Positions 1 through 9,337 of a stretch of DNA of 64,000 nt are shown here, piece by piece. This DNA is from Endomicrobiales bacterium. GTDB taxonomy: Bacteria > Elusimicrobiota > Endomicrobiia > Endomicrobiales > JAFGGC01. The notes beneath the pieces are model-generated. The model saw nothing but the letters and a program-made list of their open reading frames with translations, was not told the DNA's origin and did not search any database. A program made the position numbers and the translations under genes. Positions within the stretch are counted from its first letter, which is position 1; the number at the start of each line of letters is the position of its first letter. The DNA lies in the NCBI GenBank assembly GCA_016930715.1, contig JAFGGC010000034.1, positions 1 through 64,000 of the forward strand, read 5' to 3'.

Positions 1-444
1 CTCAGGCAAAAGACGTTTACACCTTAATACAGGTCAAAGACTGGCCTTGACAAACCCGACTACTTTATGGGATACAACATAGCGGAAGTGGAATACGATA
101 AGCCGAAGAGAAAGAAAGGGAGAACGTCAAGCAGCTTTTACAGGCTTTATGACGTTGCGATGCTTGGAATAGTGAACAACTCCAAGTTGCCGTTGAGGCT
201 GTCGATCTTCGCGGGGTCAATAATCGGAATAATGAGTCTGTTCGTTGCTTTTGCATACCTGATATATAAGCTGGTGTTCTGGAGTTCGTTCCAGCTGGGT
301 CAGGCTCCTCTGGTGATTGGATTGTTCTTCTTTGCGGCGGTCCAGTTATTTTTTATTGGTATTATCGGAGAATATATCGGAGCAATATATACCCAGGTTA
401 AAAAGAGGCCTTTGGTCATCGAAAAGGAAAGAATAAACTTCTAA
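1..444 (+). CDS. Glycosyltransferase family 2 (DPM1/ArnC-like), C-terminal part with two TM helices; 5' end outside the window; apparent frameshift at ~27-50
   Basis: The C-terminal ORF (67-444) has the typical GT2 tail (two hydrophobic helices, GIIGEYIGAIYTQVKKRP). Upstream similarity continues in another frame. Confidence 0.7.
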
Positions 445-454
445 AAGGCGGGTT

Positions 455-3268
455 ATGAGCAGAAAAACACTGTTGATTTTGGCTGTTGCCGTTGCAATAA
501 TCGCGTCCGTTAAGACGTATTTCGGCAGGTACGATTACCTTTCGGATTTGCAGGATTATTACGCGACGGGTTACCTTCACGACCAGAACGGTAAGCCGGC
601 TAATTTTAAAAACATACCGTACTACGCGCCGGACAAAAGAAGAGGAATGCTGTTAGGCGACAAGACGTTCACGAAAAAGTACATTTTAATAACCCCGAAG
701 TACGAAAAATCGGAACCGGCACAGATAACGTACTATTTGAGCGGTAATTATTCCTCCGTCAGTTTTAAGGCGGGGTTCTCCAGAATGGAGGAAATGACTG
801 AAGAATACCTGAAATGGAGTTTTTACGAAGTGTATTCAGACGGCAGGCAGTTACTGCGGTCGGGTTTTACCGCAACGGACGACGTGAACATCGAGAAATT
901 ATCGATGAAGAATAGCAAAAAAATAATGATAGCAGCGAACGCTCCCGTAATACTGGCGAACGCTAAGCTCAAAAAAGGTTTTAAAGCGACGTTATACGAG
1001 CTAATTTCAAATATACTGCTGGGTTTTGCGGGTTTCGGCGGGTTGTCCCTTCTGGTAAAAAGATTCAAGGAAAAGGCCACGAAAGGGATAGTTTACGCTG
1101 GTATGGCGCTCGGCGCAGCGATAATGGCATCTAACATCTACCTGTTCAACAGGAATCCGAATTTTGCTTTTTCAATAGCACTGGCACTGACATTGATATT
1201 TGCGGTCGTAATGACCGCGGCGGAATATGCAATAAGCAGGCACAAGGTAGGCGCGAATAACATATTTGTGTATGCAATATTGTTCGGCTTGGTATTCGCC
1301 AAATGGCCGTTTATAAACGCGGTGGTCATTTCGAGTGTTATTGAAACACTTTTAATCATCCTATTGGTACTGGTTCCGCCGGGTTATCTTATAGTAAGAA
1401 ATATGAATGGAATAGATTTCAAAGAGAAGTTGTTCATTTCAATGCCTCTGGGCCTGGTTGTTAATAACGTGCTGTTTATGTTATGCGGGGTATTTAATGT
1501 AAGCTATATCCTAATCGTGGCGGCGGTCACGGTGCTAACAGCGTTCTTGGTTATAAAAGAATGGAAAATGCACGTAAACGGGATATCGCATTCTTTTAGC
1601 AGGTTAATGAGAAACGATTATTTGATTAATGACATCATAAACGCAAAAAGCGTTTCGATTATCATCTTGATAGCCTTATCATATATTCTTTTCGGGTATC
1701 AAAACACCTTTGCCCACAGGGACGGTATGGCTTTCGCCGGCATGGTAAACGAGATAGCGCGCGGGTTCCCGCTTCAGGCATTGCCGAGCATCATAGGGGT
1801 CAAACCGTCGGAATATCACTATTTTAACCCGATAACAGAGTACATATTCATCCTTTTTTCAGGCTACGATTATCACACGATAGCAGGTACGATATTTCCG
1901 TTGATAAGGCATTCGTGGATATTGCTGGCCCTTTATTTCATTTACAGGTCCTATCATAAGTCGCTGCTGCCTCTGGCGATATTCATTATACTGGCGTATT
2001 TCATGCCATACGATATACTTGGCAAGGGGTTTTCAAAAACAAGCCCGCTCGCCACGCTGCTCTACGGCGGTAGCAATTCATATAACGGCATAATGATAAC
2101 GATACTCGTAATAATGTGCATGTTGAAGTATAGTCTGACGAGAACGAACGGTTACGCCCTACTGTGCGGGATATTTCTGGCTGCGCTCTATCAGTTCAAG
2201 GCGAATCTGTTCATGGTCGTTGCCCCTTCGGCAGGTGTTTATTTCGCCGTCCAGGCGGTAAGAAACATGAAGTTCAAAGGGTTGGTATGGTTCACGGTTT
2301 CATCGGCGGGCCTGTTCGCGGCGCTTTTCGTTATAATGAAGCAGAATTTCACTACGGCCACTGCCCCGGTAATTATAATCGCGCCGGGAGAGTTCTTAAA
2401 AAGCGTTTTACCGATAGTAAACCAGAACGGACTTTTAATGAATATTGCCAATATATTCCGGAATGTGGAGTATTTCGATCTTATAGCGGTATTTGCAGCG
2501 GTTTTGTTCGTTGTTCTAGGGCTGGGGAATTTAATCTGGCTGTATATTGCCTATGCGTATAAGAACGCCAGCCACAATGCTTCGGCCGTTTTTCTTACGA
2601 TATTTTTCATTCTCGTGTCGCTGATTATGATTATGGTTTCGGGAAAGCTGGCAACGGGAATAAACTGTGCCGGAATGTTCGTAGGGCCTATTTTGGATGC
2701 AATAACTTATATTACGTACATATTCATCCCTTTGCTGATATATCCGCACATAAAGAGTATATACGAAAAAAACAAAAGTGTTTTAGCTGTTGGCGCGGTG
2801 ATATTCGCGTTTGCGTATTTTCTTTTCTGGGCTCAAGGTATTACGGAAACGTATTTTGTCACCAAAAGGCAGCACATCAATGTCACTTATTACGACCAGA
2901 GGATGCTTGATTACATAAACGCTCAGCCGAACAAAGGGAATTTGAACGTACTATACAATAACGAGAAGTATTTCACCGACGGTTATTATGAAGGCGCTTT
3001 CATGGCGGCGTTCTCTAACAAGCGGACTGTTTTCGAATACGCGTTGTCTCACCTGGATTTCTATCCGGCGGCGAAAGACATATACAGGGATTACAAACAG
3101 TTCTTTACGGCAGAAAACAAGGACTATGCGAGGAAATACCTTAAAGACAATAAAGTCGGCTGGATCGTCGACTATCAATCTTTAAAGCTGATGCGGTATT
3201 ACGAAACAGCGGGATTGATAAAGAAAGAAGCGCTATACGGACCGATAGTGATATACAAGGTTATTTAA
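455..3268 (+). CDS. Large polytopic membrane protein, possibly GT-C-like
   Basis: 937-aa ORF with many hydrophobic segments and a soluble C-terminal tail; lies in the glycan locus. Confidence 0.6.
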   Translation: MSRKTLLILAVAVAIIASVKTYFGRYDYLSDLQDYYATGYLHDQNGKPANFKNIPYYAPDKRRGMLLGDKTFTKKYILITPKYEKSEPAQITYYLSGNYSSVSFKAGFSRMEEMTEEYLKWSFYEVYSDGRQLLRSGFTATDDVNIEKLSMKNSKKIMIAANAPVILANAKLKKGFKATLYELISNILLGFAGFGGLSLLVKRFKEKATKGIVYAGMALGAAIMASNIYLFNRNPNFAFSIALALTLIFAVVMTAAEYAISRHKVGANNIFVYAILFGLVFAKWPFINAVVISSVIETLLIILLVLVPPGYLIVRNMNGIDFKEKLFISMPLGLVVNNVLFMLCGVFNVSYILIVAAVTVLTAFLVIKEWKMHVNGISHSFSRLMRNDYLINDIINAKSVSIIILIALSYILFGYQNTFAHRDGMAFAGMVNEIARGFPLQALPSIIGVKPSEYHYFNPITEYIFILFSGYDYHTIAGTIFPLIRHSWILLALYFIYRSYHKSLLPLAIFIILAYFMPYDILGKGFSKTSPLATLLYGGSNSYNGIMITILVIMCMLKYSLTRTNGYALLCGIFLAALYQFKANLFMVVAPSAGVYFAVQAVRNMKFKGLVWFTVSSAGLFAALFVIMKQNFTTATAPVIIIAPGEFLKSVLPIVNQNGLLMNIANIFRNVEYFDLIAVFAAVLFVVLGLGNLIWLYIAYAYKNASHNASAVFLTIFFILVSLIMIMVSGKLATGINCAGMFVGPILDAITYITYIFIPLLIYPHIKSIYEKNKSVLAVGAVIFAFAYFLFWAQGITETYFVTKRQHINVTYYDQRMLDYINAQPNKGNLNVLYNNEKYFTDGYYEGAFMAAFSNKRTVFEYALSHLDFYPAAKDIYRDYKQFFTAENKDYARKYLKDNKVGWIVDYQSLKLMRYYETAGLIKKEALYGPIVIYKVI

Positions 3269-4276
3269 ATGACGAAGCTAAACGTGGCAATATTAACTGA
3301 GGGTGGAAGCGCGATAGGATGGGGGCATATAATGCGCTGTCTTTCGCTGTACCAGGCGTGTGTAACAAAGGGCCACAGGGCGAGGATGTTCGTTCACGCC
3401 GACAAAAGCGTGAGTCCGATTGTGCCGAAAGGAACTCTCCGCTTCAACTGGCTGTCAGACAGCAAAAGGACAAGATCGGCCCTGAAGGGAACGGATATAG
3501 CCATCGTGGATTCTTACCTTACTAAAAGATCCGACTGCGGTTACATATCCCATCTGGTTCCGATGACGGCTTTCATCGACGACAACGTCAGGATGGCCTA
3601 CCCTGGCGATTTTGTCATCAACGGCACCGTTTATTCCGAGAGGTATCCGTATGTAAGGTCCAAAAACCAGAGATATATGCTCGGCGCGAGATACATGCCG
3701 TTGAGAAAAGAGTATTGGCGGACGAAAACCGCTGTGATCAAAAAGGAAGTAAAACGGATATTAGTATCGTTCGGCGGCAATCAACACGGCACGATGATTG
3801 ATAAAGTGCTTTCCCAGGTTGTGCGCGTGTTCCCGAAGGCGCGCAAGACCATTATTGCGGGTGTCGGAGCGCGCGATTTGAAAAAGATTCTGAGACACCG
3901 CGACAAAAATACAAAAATAGTCCAAAATTTCAACGCTCGAGAAATGCACCGCGAGATATGCCGCACGGATATAATGATTTCGGCCGGCGGGCAGACCCTG
4001 TATGAGCTGGCGCGCGTAGGCGTGCCGACGATAGCCATCGCGGTGGCGGACAACCAGTTCAACAACGTAAAGGGCTGGAGCAAAGCGGGATCGATAAAAT
4101 ACGCCGGGTATAAAACGGATAAAACGCTGTACAGGAAACTGGCCAAGACCCTCAACGACATGAAGAATTACTCGTTGCGGGCAAAAATGAACAGGGCCGG
4201 ACGCTCTATGGTGGACGGCAAAGGCGCGCAAAGGATAATAGAAGAGCTTGCGAGGGCTTATGAAAAGAAAAACTGA
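3269..4276 (+). CDS. pseG: UDP-2,4-diacetamido-2,4,6-trideoxy-beta-L-altropyranose hydrolase (PseG-like)
   Basis: GWGHIMRCLSLYQA N-terminus, SFGG and MISAGGQTLYELARVGVPTI motifs; adjacent to pseH/pseI-like genes. Confidence 0.85.
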   Translation: MTKLNVAILTEGGSAIGWGHIMRCLSLYQACVTKGHRARMFVHADKSVSPIVPKGTLRFNWLSDSKRTRSALKGTDIAIVDSYLTKRSDCGYISHLVPMTAFIDDNVRMAYPGDFVINGTVYSERYPYVRSKNQRYMLGARYMPLRKEYWRTKTAVIKKEVKRILVSFGGNQHGTMIDKVLSQVVRVFPKARKTIIAGVGARDLKKILRHRDKNTKIVQNFNAREMHREICRTDIMISAGGQTLYELARVGVPTIAIAVADNQFNNVKGWSKAGSIKYAGYKTDKTLYRKLAKTLNDMKNYSLRAKMNRAGRSMVDGKGAQRIIEELARAYEKKN

Positions 4277-4793
4277 CAACATCGCGTTCAAAAACCACAA
4301 GATGATTAATTTCGTTAATATGAACGCTGGGCAGTCGTCGATGGTGCGTTTATGGCGAAATTCGAAGAGCGTGAAGGCCTGGATGTACCAGGACCACGCG
4401 ATATCCGCGTCCGAGCACAAGGCTTTTATAAAACGCCTCGCTTCCGACAAAAAGAATTCATGCTGGCTTGTTCGGTCGAAGTCAGGGGAATACATCGGTG
4501 TTGTGGCGCTAAACAAGATCGACGGTCACAACAAGCACGCGTACCTCGGCATATACGCAAATCCCGTGGCAAAAAGACCCGGAATGGGGTCCATGCTTAT
4601 TAATGCGGTCAAGCATGCGGCGTTTAAGGTGCTTAAACTGCATACGCTAAAGCTCGAAGTGCTTAACATTAACGAAAAAGCCTCGCGTTTTTACCTGAAA
4701 CACGGTTTTAAGAAAGAGGGGATTTTAAAAGAATATGTTAACAAAAAAGGGAGATGGATAGACGTCACGGTCATGGGGTGCAAAAAAACATGA
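4260..4793 (+). CDS. pseH: GNAT N-acetyltransferase, PseH-like
   Basis: GNAT fold motifs (YANPVAKRPGMGSMLINAVKHAAF, LEVLNINEKASRFYLKHGFKKEGILKEYV); sits between pseG and pseI. Confidence 0.75.
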   Translation: MKRKTDNIAFKNHKMINFVNMNAGQSSMVRLWRNSKSVKAWMYQDHAISASEHKAFIKRLASDKKNSCWLVRSKSGEYIGVVALNKIDGHNKHAYLGIYANPVAKRPGMGSMLINAVKHAAFKVLKLHTLKLEVLNINEKASRFYLKHGFKKEGILKEYVNKKGRWIDVTVMGCKKT

Positions 4794-5830
4794 AGATCTC
4801 GAAAAGGTCTGTTGGCGCGAACGCGCCGGTATTCATCATCGCGGAAATGTCCGCTAACCACAATCAGGACCTGAAAGTAGCGCTAAAGACGATAAAAGCG
4901 GCGAAAGAGGCGGGCGCCGACGCGGTCAAGCTTCAGACGTATACCGCCGATACCCTGACGATTGACTGCAAAAACAAGTATTTCCGCATAAGGGGTGGCA
5001 CACTTTGGGATGGGAAAACACTGTATAACCTCTATAAACAGGCGTGTACCCCTTGGGAATGGCATCAGAGGTTATTCAGGTACGCCAAAAAACTCGGCCT
5101 TGTCTGTTTTTCAACGCCGTTCGACAGATCAGCAGTCGATTTCCTTGAAAAACTCAAAACTCCCGCGCACAAGATAGCTTCTTTTGAAATAACCGATATA
5201 CCGCTTATAGAATACGCGGCTTCGAAGAAGAAGCCGATGATAATTTCCACCGGCATTGCGGCGCTTTCCGAGATATGGGACGCCGTCTCCGCGTGCAGAC
5301 GCAAAGGGAACAACAAGTTAGCGCTTTTAAAATGCACTTCGGCGTATCCCGCGAGACCCGAGGACATGAACCTTAAAACCATTCCGGATATGATAAAGAG
5401 GTTCGGCGTTATAGTAGGGCTTTCTGACCACACGCTCGGACCGTCGGCGGCGGTAGCAGCCGTATCGCTCGGTGCGAAGATTATCGAAAAGCATTTCATA
5501 CTGGACAGGAAGCTCGGCGGGCCCGACGCCGCGTTTTCGATGGAGCCGGCCGAGTTTAACGGCATGGTCAGGGCTATAAGGGAGACTGAAAAGGCGCTGG
5601 GTAACGTAACGTACAAGCTATCAGGAAGCGTGAGAGCTTCGAGAAGATTCTGTCGGTCTCTTTTCGCCGTAAAGGACATAAAGAAGGGTGAAACAATAAC
5701 CGAAATAAACGTGAGGTCCATACGTCCCGGAGACGGGCTTTCGCCTAAATACCTTAAGAAAATACTCAAAAGAAGGGCTAAAAGGTCCGTAAAAAGAGGG
5801 ACGCCGATAAAGCTTGGCATGATAAGATGA
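4790..5830 (+). CDS. pseI: Pseudaminic acid synthase (NeuB family)
   Basis: FIIAEMSANHNQDLKVALKTIKAAKEAGADAVKLQTYTADTLTID; C-terminal SAF-like domain; ATGA overlap with the upstream gene. Confidence 0.9.
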   Translation: MKISKRSVGANAPVFIIAEMSANHNQDLKVALKTIKAAKEAGADAVKLQTYTADTLTIDCKNKYFRIRGGTLWDGKTLYNLYKQACTPWEWHQRLFRYAKKLGLVCFSTPFDRSAVDFLEKLKTPAHKIASFEITDIPLIEYAASKKKPMIISTGIAALSEIWDAVSACRRKGNNKLALLKCTSAYPARPEDMNLKTIPDMIKRFGVIVGLSDHTLGPSAAVAAVSLGAKIIEKHFILDRKLGGPDAAFSMEPAEFNGMVRAIRETEKALGNVTYKLSGSVRASRRFCRSLFAVKDIKKGETITEINVRSIRPGDGLSPKYLKKILKRRAKRSVKRGTPIKLGMIR

Positions 5831-5845
5831 TCCGGAGGAAAATAA

Positions 5846-7039
5846 ATGAAAAGATGCACCAAATGCATCACGCCTGAAACGCACGAAACCATTCATTTTG
5901 ACGAAAAAGGCGTCTGCAGTATATGCCGACAGCACGAATTCAAAAAGGAAAAAATAGACTGGGCCAGGAAGAAAAAGGACCTGGACGCGCTGGTGACCGA
6001 ATACAGGGGTAAATACCAGTACGACTGCATAGTTCCCTTCAGCGGAGGAAAGGACAGCACCTGGACGCTGTACTATCTCATCAAGGAATACAAGATAAAG
6101 CCGCTCGTGGTGCAGTTTGACCATGGTTTCATGCGCCCGAACCTCCATGAAAATAACAAAAAGACGATGAGGACGCTGGGCGTTGATTTTCATACCTTCA
6201 CGCCCAACTGGGACGTGGTGCGGAAGCTGATGCTTCAATCATTCCTTGAAAAGGGTGATTTCTGCTGGCACTGCCACACGGGGATCTTCGCCTATCCCAT
6301 GTGGGTCGCGATAAGGCAGCAGGTTCCCCTTGTGTTCTGGGGGGAACCTTCCGCGGAATACACGTCGTACTACAGCTACGAACAGGCCGAAGAAGTCGAT
6401 GAAAAGAGGTTCAACAGGTTCGTTAATCTCGGGATAACGGCGGATGATATGCTCATACGCCTTGAAGGAAAAGTGGACGAGCGGGACCTTCAGCCGTTCA
6501 AGTACCCTCCGTTAAAAGAGCTCAGAAAGCTTAACTACAAATCGGTTTGCTTAGGGTCATATATACCGTGGGACGTAAAAAATCAGGTCGAAATAATCCA
6601 GAAAGAGCTGGGATGGCAGGGCGACGAGGTGGAAAATGTCCCTCCGGGGTATAAATACGAAAAGATAGAGTGCATGATGCAGGGAGTCAGGGACTATATC
6701 AAGTATATCAAGCGGGGTTATACACGCCCCACTCACCTTGCTTCCATTGATATAAGAAATAAAAGGATGACCAGGGATGAAGCGCTTGAATTGATAAAGA
6801 AATATGAAGGCAAGCGCCCGCCGAGCCTCGACATATTCCTTGGATTCGTCGGCCTGACCGAAGAGGAATTCGTGCAGATAGCGGCCAGTCACGCGGTTTC
6901 ACCCTGGAAGTACGACCATTCTAAGACCGGGCTGGGCGTAAAAACCCACGATTTTGACAAATGGTGCAAGGCGGGTGCAATGCCGAGGAAAGAAGCGGAA
7001 GAGCAGCTCAAGCGGTACCATGTCAGAACGGTTAAATGA
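5846..7039 (+). CDS. N-acetyl sugar amidotransferase (WbpG/PseA family)
   Basis: N-terminal CTKC...CSIC, PP-loop PFSGGKDSTWTLYYL, FCWHCHTG motif; followed by hisH/hisF-like genes. Confidence 0.88.
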   Translation: MKRCTKCITPETHETIHFDEKGVCSICRQHEFKKEKIDWARKKKDLDALVTEYRGKYQYDCIVPFSGGKDSTWTLYYLIKEYKIKPLVVQFDHGFMRPNLHENNKKTMRTLGVDFHTFTPNWDVVRKLMLQSFLEKGDFCWHCHTGIFAYPMWVAIRQQVPLVFWGEPSAEYTSYYSYEQAEEVDEKRFNRFVNLGITADDMLIRLEGKVDERDLQPFKYPPLKELRKLNYKSVCLGSYIPWDVKNQVEIIQKELGWQGDEVENVPPGYKYEKIECMMQGVRDYIKYIKRGYTRPTHLASIDIRNKRMTRDEALELIKKYEGKRPPSLDIFLGFVGLTEEEFVQIAASHAVSPWKYDHSKTGLGVKTHDFDKWCKAGAMPRKEAEEQLKRYHVRTVK

Positions 7040-7674
7040 AAATGGCTACGATAGGCATAGTAGATTACGGAATGGGCAACATACTTTCGGTCAAGAACGC
7101 TTTTGAATACTGCGGCGCCGGGGTCGAAGTGTGTTCCAGTCCGGAAAACCTTAAGGTTGTTGAAAAGCTCGTTCTGCCCGGGGTAGGCGCGTTCGGGGAC
7201 TGCATAAAAAACATAAAAGAGCGGGGTTTCAAAGACGCTCTCGATGAAGAAGTAATAAAGAAGAAGACACCTATACTCGGCATATGCCTTGGTATGCAGG
7301 TGATGGCAAAAAAGGGGTATGAAAACGGGGAGAATGAAGGGTTGGGATGGTTTGACGCAGAGGTGGTGCGCATTGAACCCGCCGACAAAAAACTAAGGAT
7401 ACCGCACGTCGGATGGAACGACCTGGATTTCAGGGAAGATTGTTTTCTTTTCCGAGGTATGCCGGAGCACATAGACGCGTATTTCGTACATTCATACTAC
7501 ATGAAGTGCGTGAACAAATCCGACATAGCCGCGAGCTTCGATTATTCCGGTAGTTTCACGGCCGCGGTGATGAAAGGAAACATTATTGCCACGCAGTTTC
7601 ACCCGGAAAAGAGCCAGGATTACGGGCGAAAAATGCTTGAGAATTTTATCGCATGGAACCCAAAAAGTGCTTAA
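7036..7674 (+). CDS. hisH: HisH-type glutamine amidotransferase
   Basis: IGIVDYGMGNILSVKNAF; nucleophile motif GICLGMQ; HPEKSQ. Confidence 0.9.
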   Translation: MKMATIGIVDYGMGNILSVKNAFEYCGAGVEVCSSPENLKVVEKLVLPGVGAFGDCIKNIKERGFKDALDEEVIKKKTPILGICLGMQVMAKKGYENGENEGLGWFDAEVVRIEPADKKLRIPHVGWNDLDFREDCFLFRGMPEHIDAYFVHSYYMKCVNKSDIAASFDYSGSFTAAVMKGNIIATQFHPEKSQDYGRKMLENFIAWNPKSA

Positions 7675-8458
7675 AAAGAGAATAATACCGAAGCTTCAAC
7701 TGAAAGCAAGAAGAATAGGCGGAAAAACCCGACTCGTCCTTGTTACATCGATAAAATTCAGCGAATACATCGAGATAGGGGACGCCGTTTCTCAGGCGAA
7801 GATATACCAGAGCCAGGCCGCGGATGAGCTGATATTCGTTGATATAGACGCTTCGTTGGATGACAAGGTGAATCTGCTGGTTGACGTTATCAGGAGCGCG
7901 GCGGAAGAGATATTCATGCCGTTTTGCGTGGGAGGAGGAGTTAAAACGATAGACGATTTCAGGGCGCTCCTGCTGAACGGGGCCGACAAGGTGTCGATAA
8001 ATACGTCCGCCGTGGACAATCCGGATTTCATTAACGAGGCGTCAGGGATGTTCGGCGCCCAGTGCGTAGTTTTAAGCATAGATTTCAAAAAATCGAGAGA
8101 CGGCAATTACAGGGTCTGGACGAATTGCGGTACCAAAGAAACGTCCCTGGACCCGGTAGAGTGGTCCGTGGAAGGTGAGAAAAGGGGCGCTGGCGAGATA
8201 CTACTCACCTCGATCGACAGGGACGGTACGAGGTCCGGCCTCGACATAGAAACGGTTAAGAGGGTCGTTGATTCGGTTTCCATACCGGTTATTGCCTCAG
8301 GCGGATGCGGCCTGGCAAGCCATTTTGCCGAGGGTTTCACGAAGGGCAGGGCAGATGCCGTATCAGCGGGTACGTATTTCAGCTTCAAGGACGAAAATCT
8401 AATGCAGGTGCGCTCGCAGGTCAAGAACGCCGGCGTGCCGATAAGGCTGCATTTATAA
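7667..8458 (+). CDS. HisF-like (beta/alpha)8 subunit, probably sugar-amidotransferase associated
   Basis: GTG start overlapping hisH; RIIPKLQLK..., VVLSIDFKK, GGCGLASHFAEGF; HisF family, but the D11 position is not Asp. Confidence 0.85.
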   Translation: MLKKRIIPKLQLKARRIGGKTRLVLVTSIKFSEYIEIGDAVSQAKIYQSQAADELIFVDIDASLDDKVNLLVDVIRSAAEEIFMPFCVGGGVKTIDDFRALLLNGADKVSINTSAVDNPDFINEASGMFGAQCVVLSIDFKKSRDGNYRVWTNCGTKETSLDPVEWSVEGEKRGAGEILLTSIDRDGTRSGLDIETVKRVVDSVSIPVIASGGCGLASHFAEGFTKGRADAVSAGTYFSFKDENLMQVRSQVKNAGVPIRLHL

Positions 8459-8484
8459 TGGCCTGCAAGAGACAGGAGGAAAAA

Positions 8485-9315
8485 ATGAAAAAGTACAGTT
8501 ATGTTTTGAAAACCGTTGTATATATTTTAGCCATAAGCTATCTTCTATCAGCTATCAGCATAGTTTACGCCGAAGTCCCTAACGAGATAACCTATACGGG
8601 TCGCCTTCGCGAATACGGCCAGCCCGCGAGCGGGACAAAGACTATGTGCTTTAAGATATTTGACGCCTCAAGCGCAGGTAATCAAGTATGGACATCCGGA
8701 AATCAATCTGTGACTATTTCAAATGGAGTGTTTACCTATAAGCTTCAGCCGACCGGCGTGGACTGGAGGGTCAAGGACTACTGGCTGGAGACAATAATAT
8801 CCGACAAAATACTGTCGCCCCGCGAGAAGCTGACTTCACAGGTGTACGCTCTGCATTCAAAAACCGCTGAGGATATTGAAAGATCTAACGGAACAATACA
8901 TTTCAGCATCGGTACAAGTACTTATGCTTCACTAAGCACTGATGGTGGATTGGAAACGGCATATGGATTTTTTCATGATAGGGGACCCGTAACAACCGTT
9001 GACTATACTCAGGCAGATTTAACGATTGATGGATCCTATTATGATTTGAGTCTCTCTACGGTTCCAAGTGGTGCTAAAGCGGTTTTATTGCGAGTCATCG
9101 TGAAAAACACCGAGGCGGGACGTTATATACAATTTCAAAATAAATATGGGATGTCAAACTTAAACAATATTTCAGAGATATACACACAAGCGCCGGATGC
9201 CTATATCGGGAATGATGTAATTGTTCCGTGTAATGCTGACAGGAAAATACAATGCAGAGTGGAAAACTCCGGCACATGGACAATTCAAATTGTTATCAAA
9301 GGTTGGTGGAAATAG
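8485..9315 (+). CDS. Secreted modular protein, paralog 1 (EVPNEITYTGRLREYG module plus KGWWK-type C-terminal domain)
   Basis: Signal peptide, then a conserved N-terminal module shared with the proteins at 15378 and 36445. Confidence 0.75.
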   Translation: MKKYSYVLKTVVYILAISYLLSAISIVYAEVPNEITYTGRLREYGQPASGTKTMCFKIFDASSAGNQVWTSGNQSVTISNGVFTYKLQPTGVDWRVKDYWLETIISDKILSPREKLTSQVYALHSKTAEDIERSNGTIHFSIGTSTYASLSTDGGLETAYGFFHDRGPVTTVDYTQADLTIDGSYYDLSLSTVPSGAKAVLLRVIVKNTEAGRYIQFQNKYGMSNLNNISEIYTQAPDAYIGNDVIVPCNADRKIQCRVENSGTWTIQIVIKGWWK

Positions 9316-9337
9316 ATTATTTAAAGTACTATGAAAA

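Noticed and set aside
2164-2562. 132-aa plus-strand ORF inside the large membrane protein
   Set aside because: Alternative frame of a clear long ORF; no RBS or motif support.
3761-4516. 251-aa minus-strand ORF (and similar long antisense ORFs, e.g. 5065-5892, 19876-20736, 27694-28353, 30068-30721)
   Set aside because: Fully overlap well-supported plus-strand genes; low-complexity shadow translations with no recognisable motif.
7036-8458. Histidine biosynthesis operon
   Set aside because: Only HisH/HisF-like genes are present, they follow a WbpG/PseA-type amidotransferase, and the HisF D11 position is lost.
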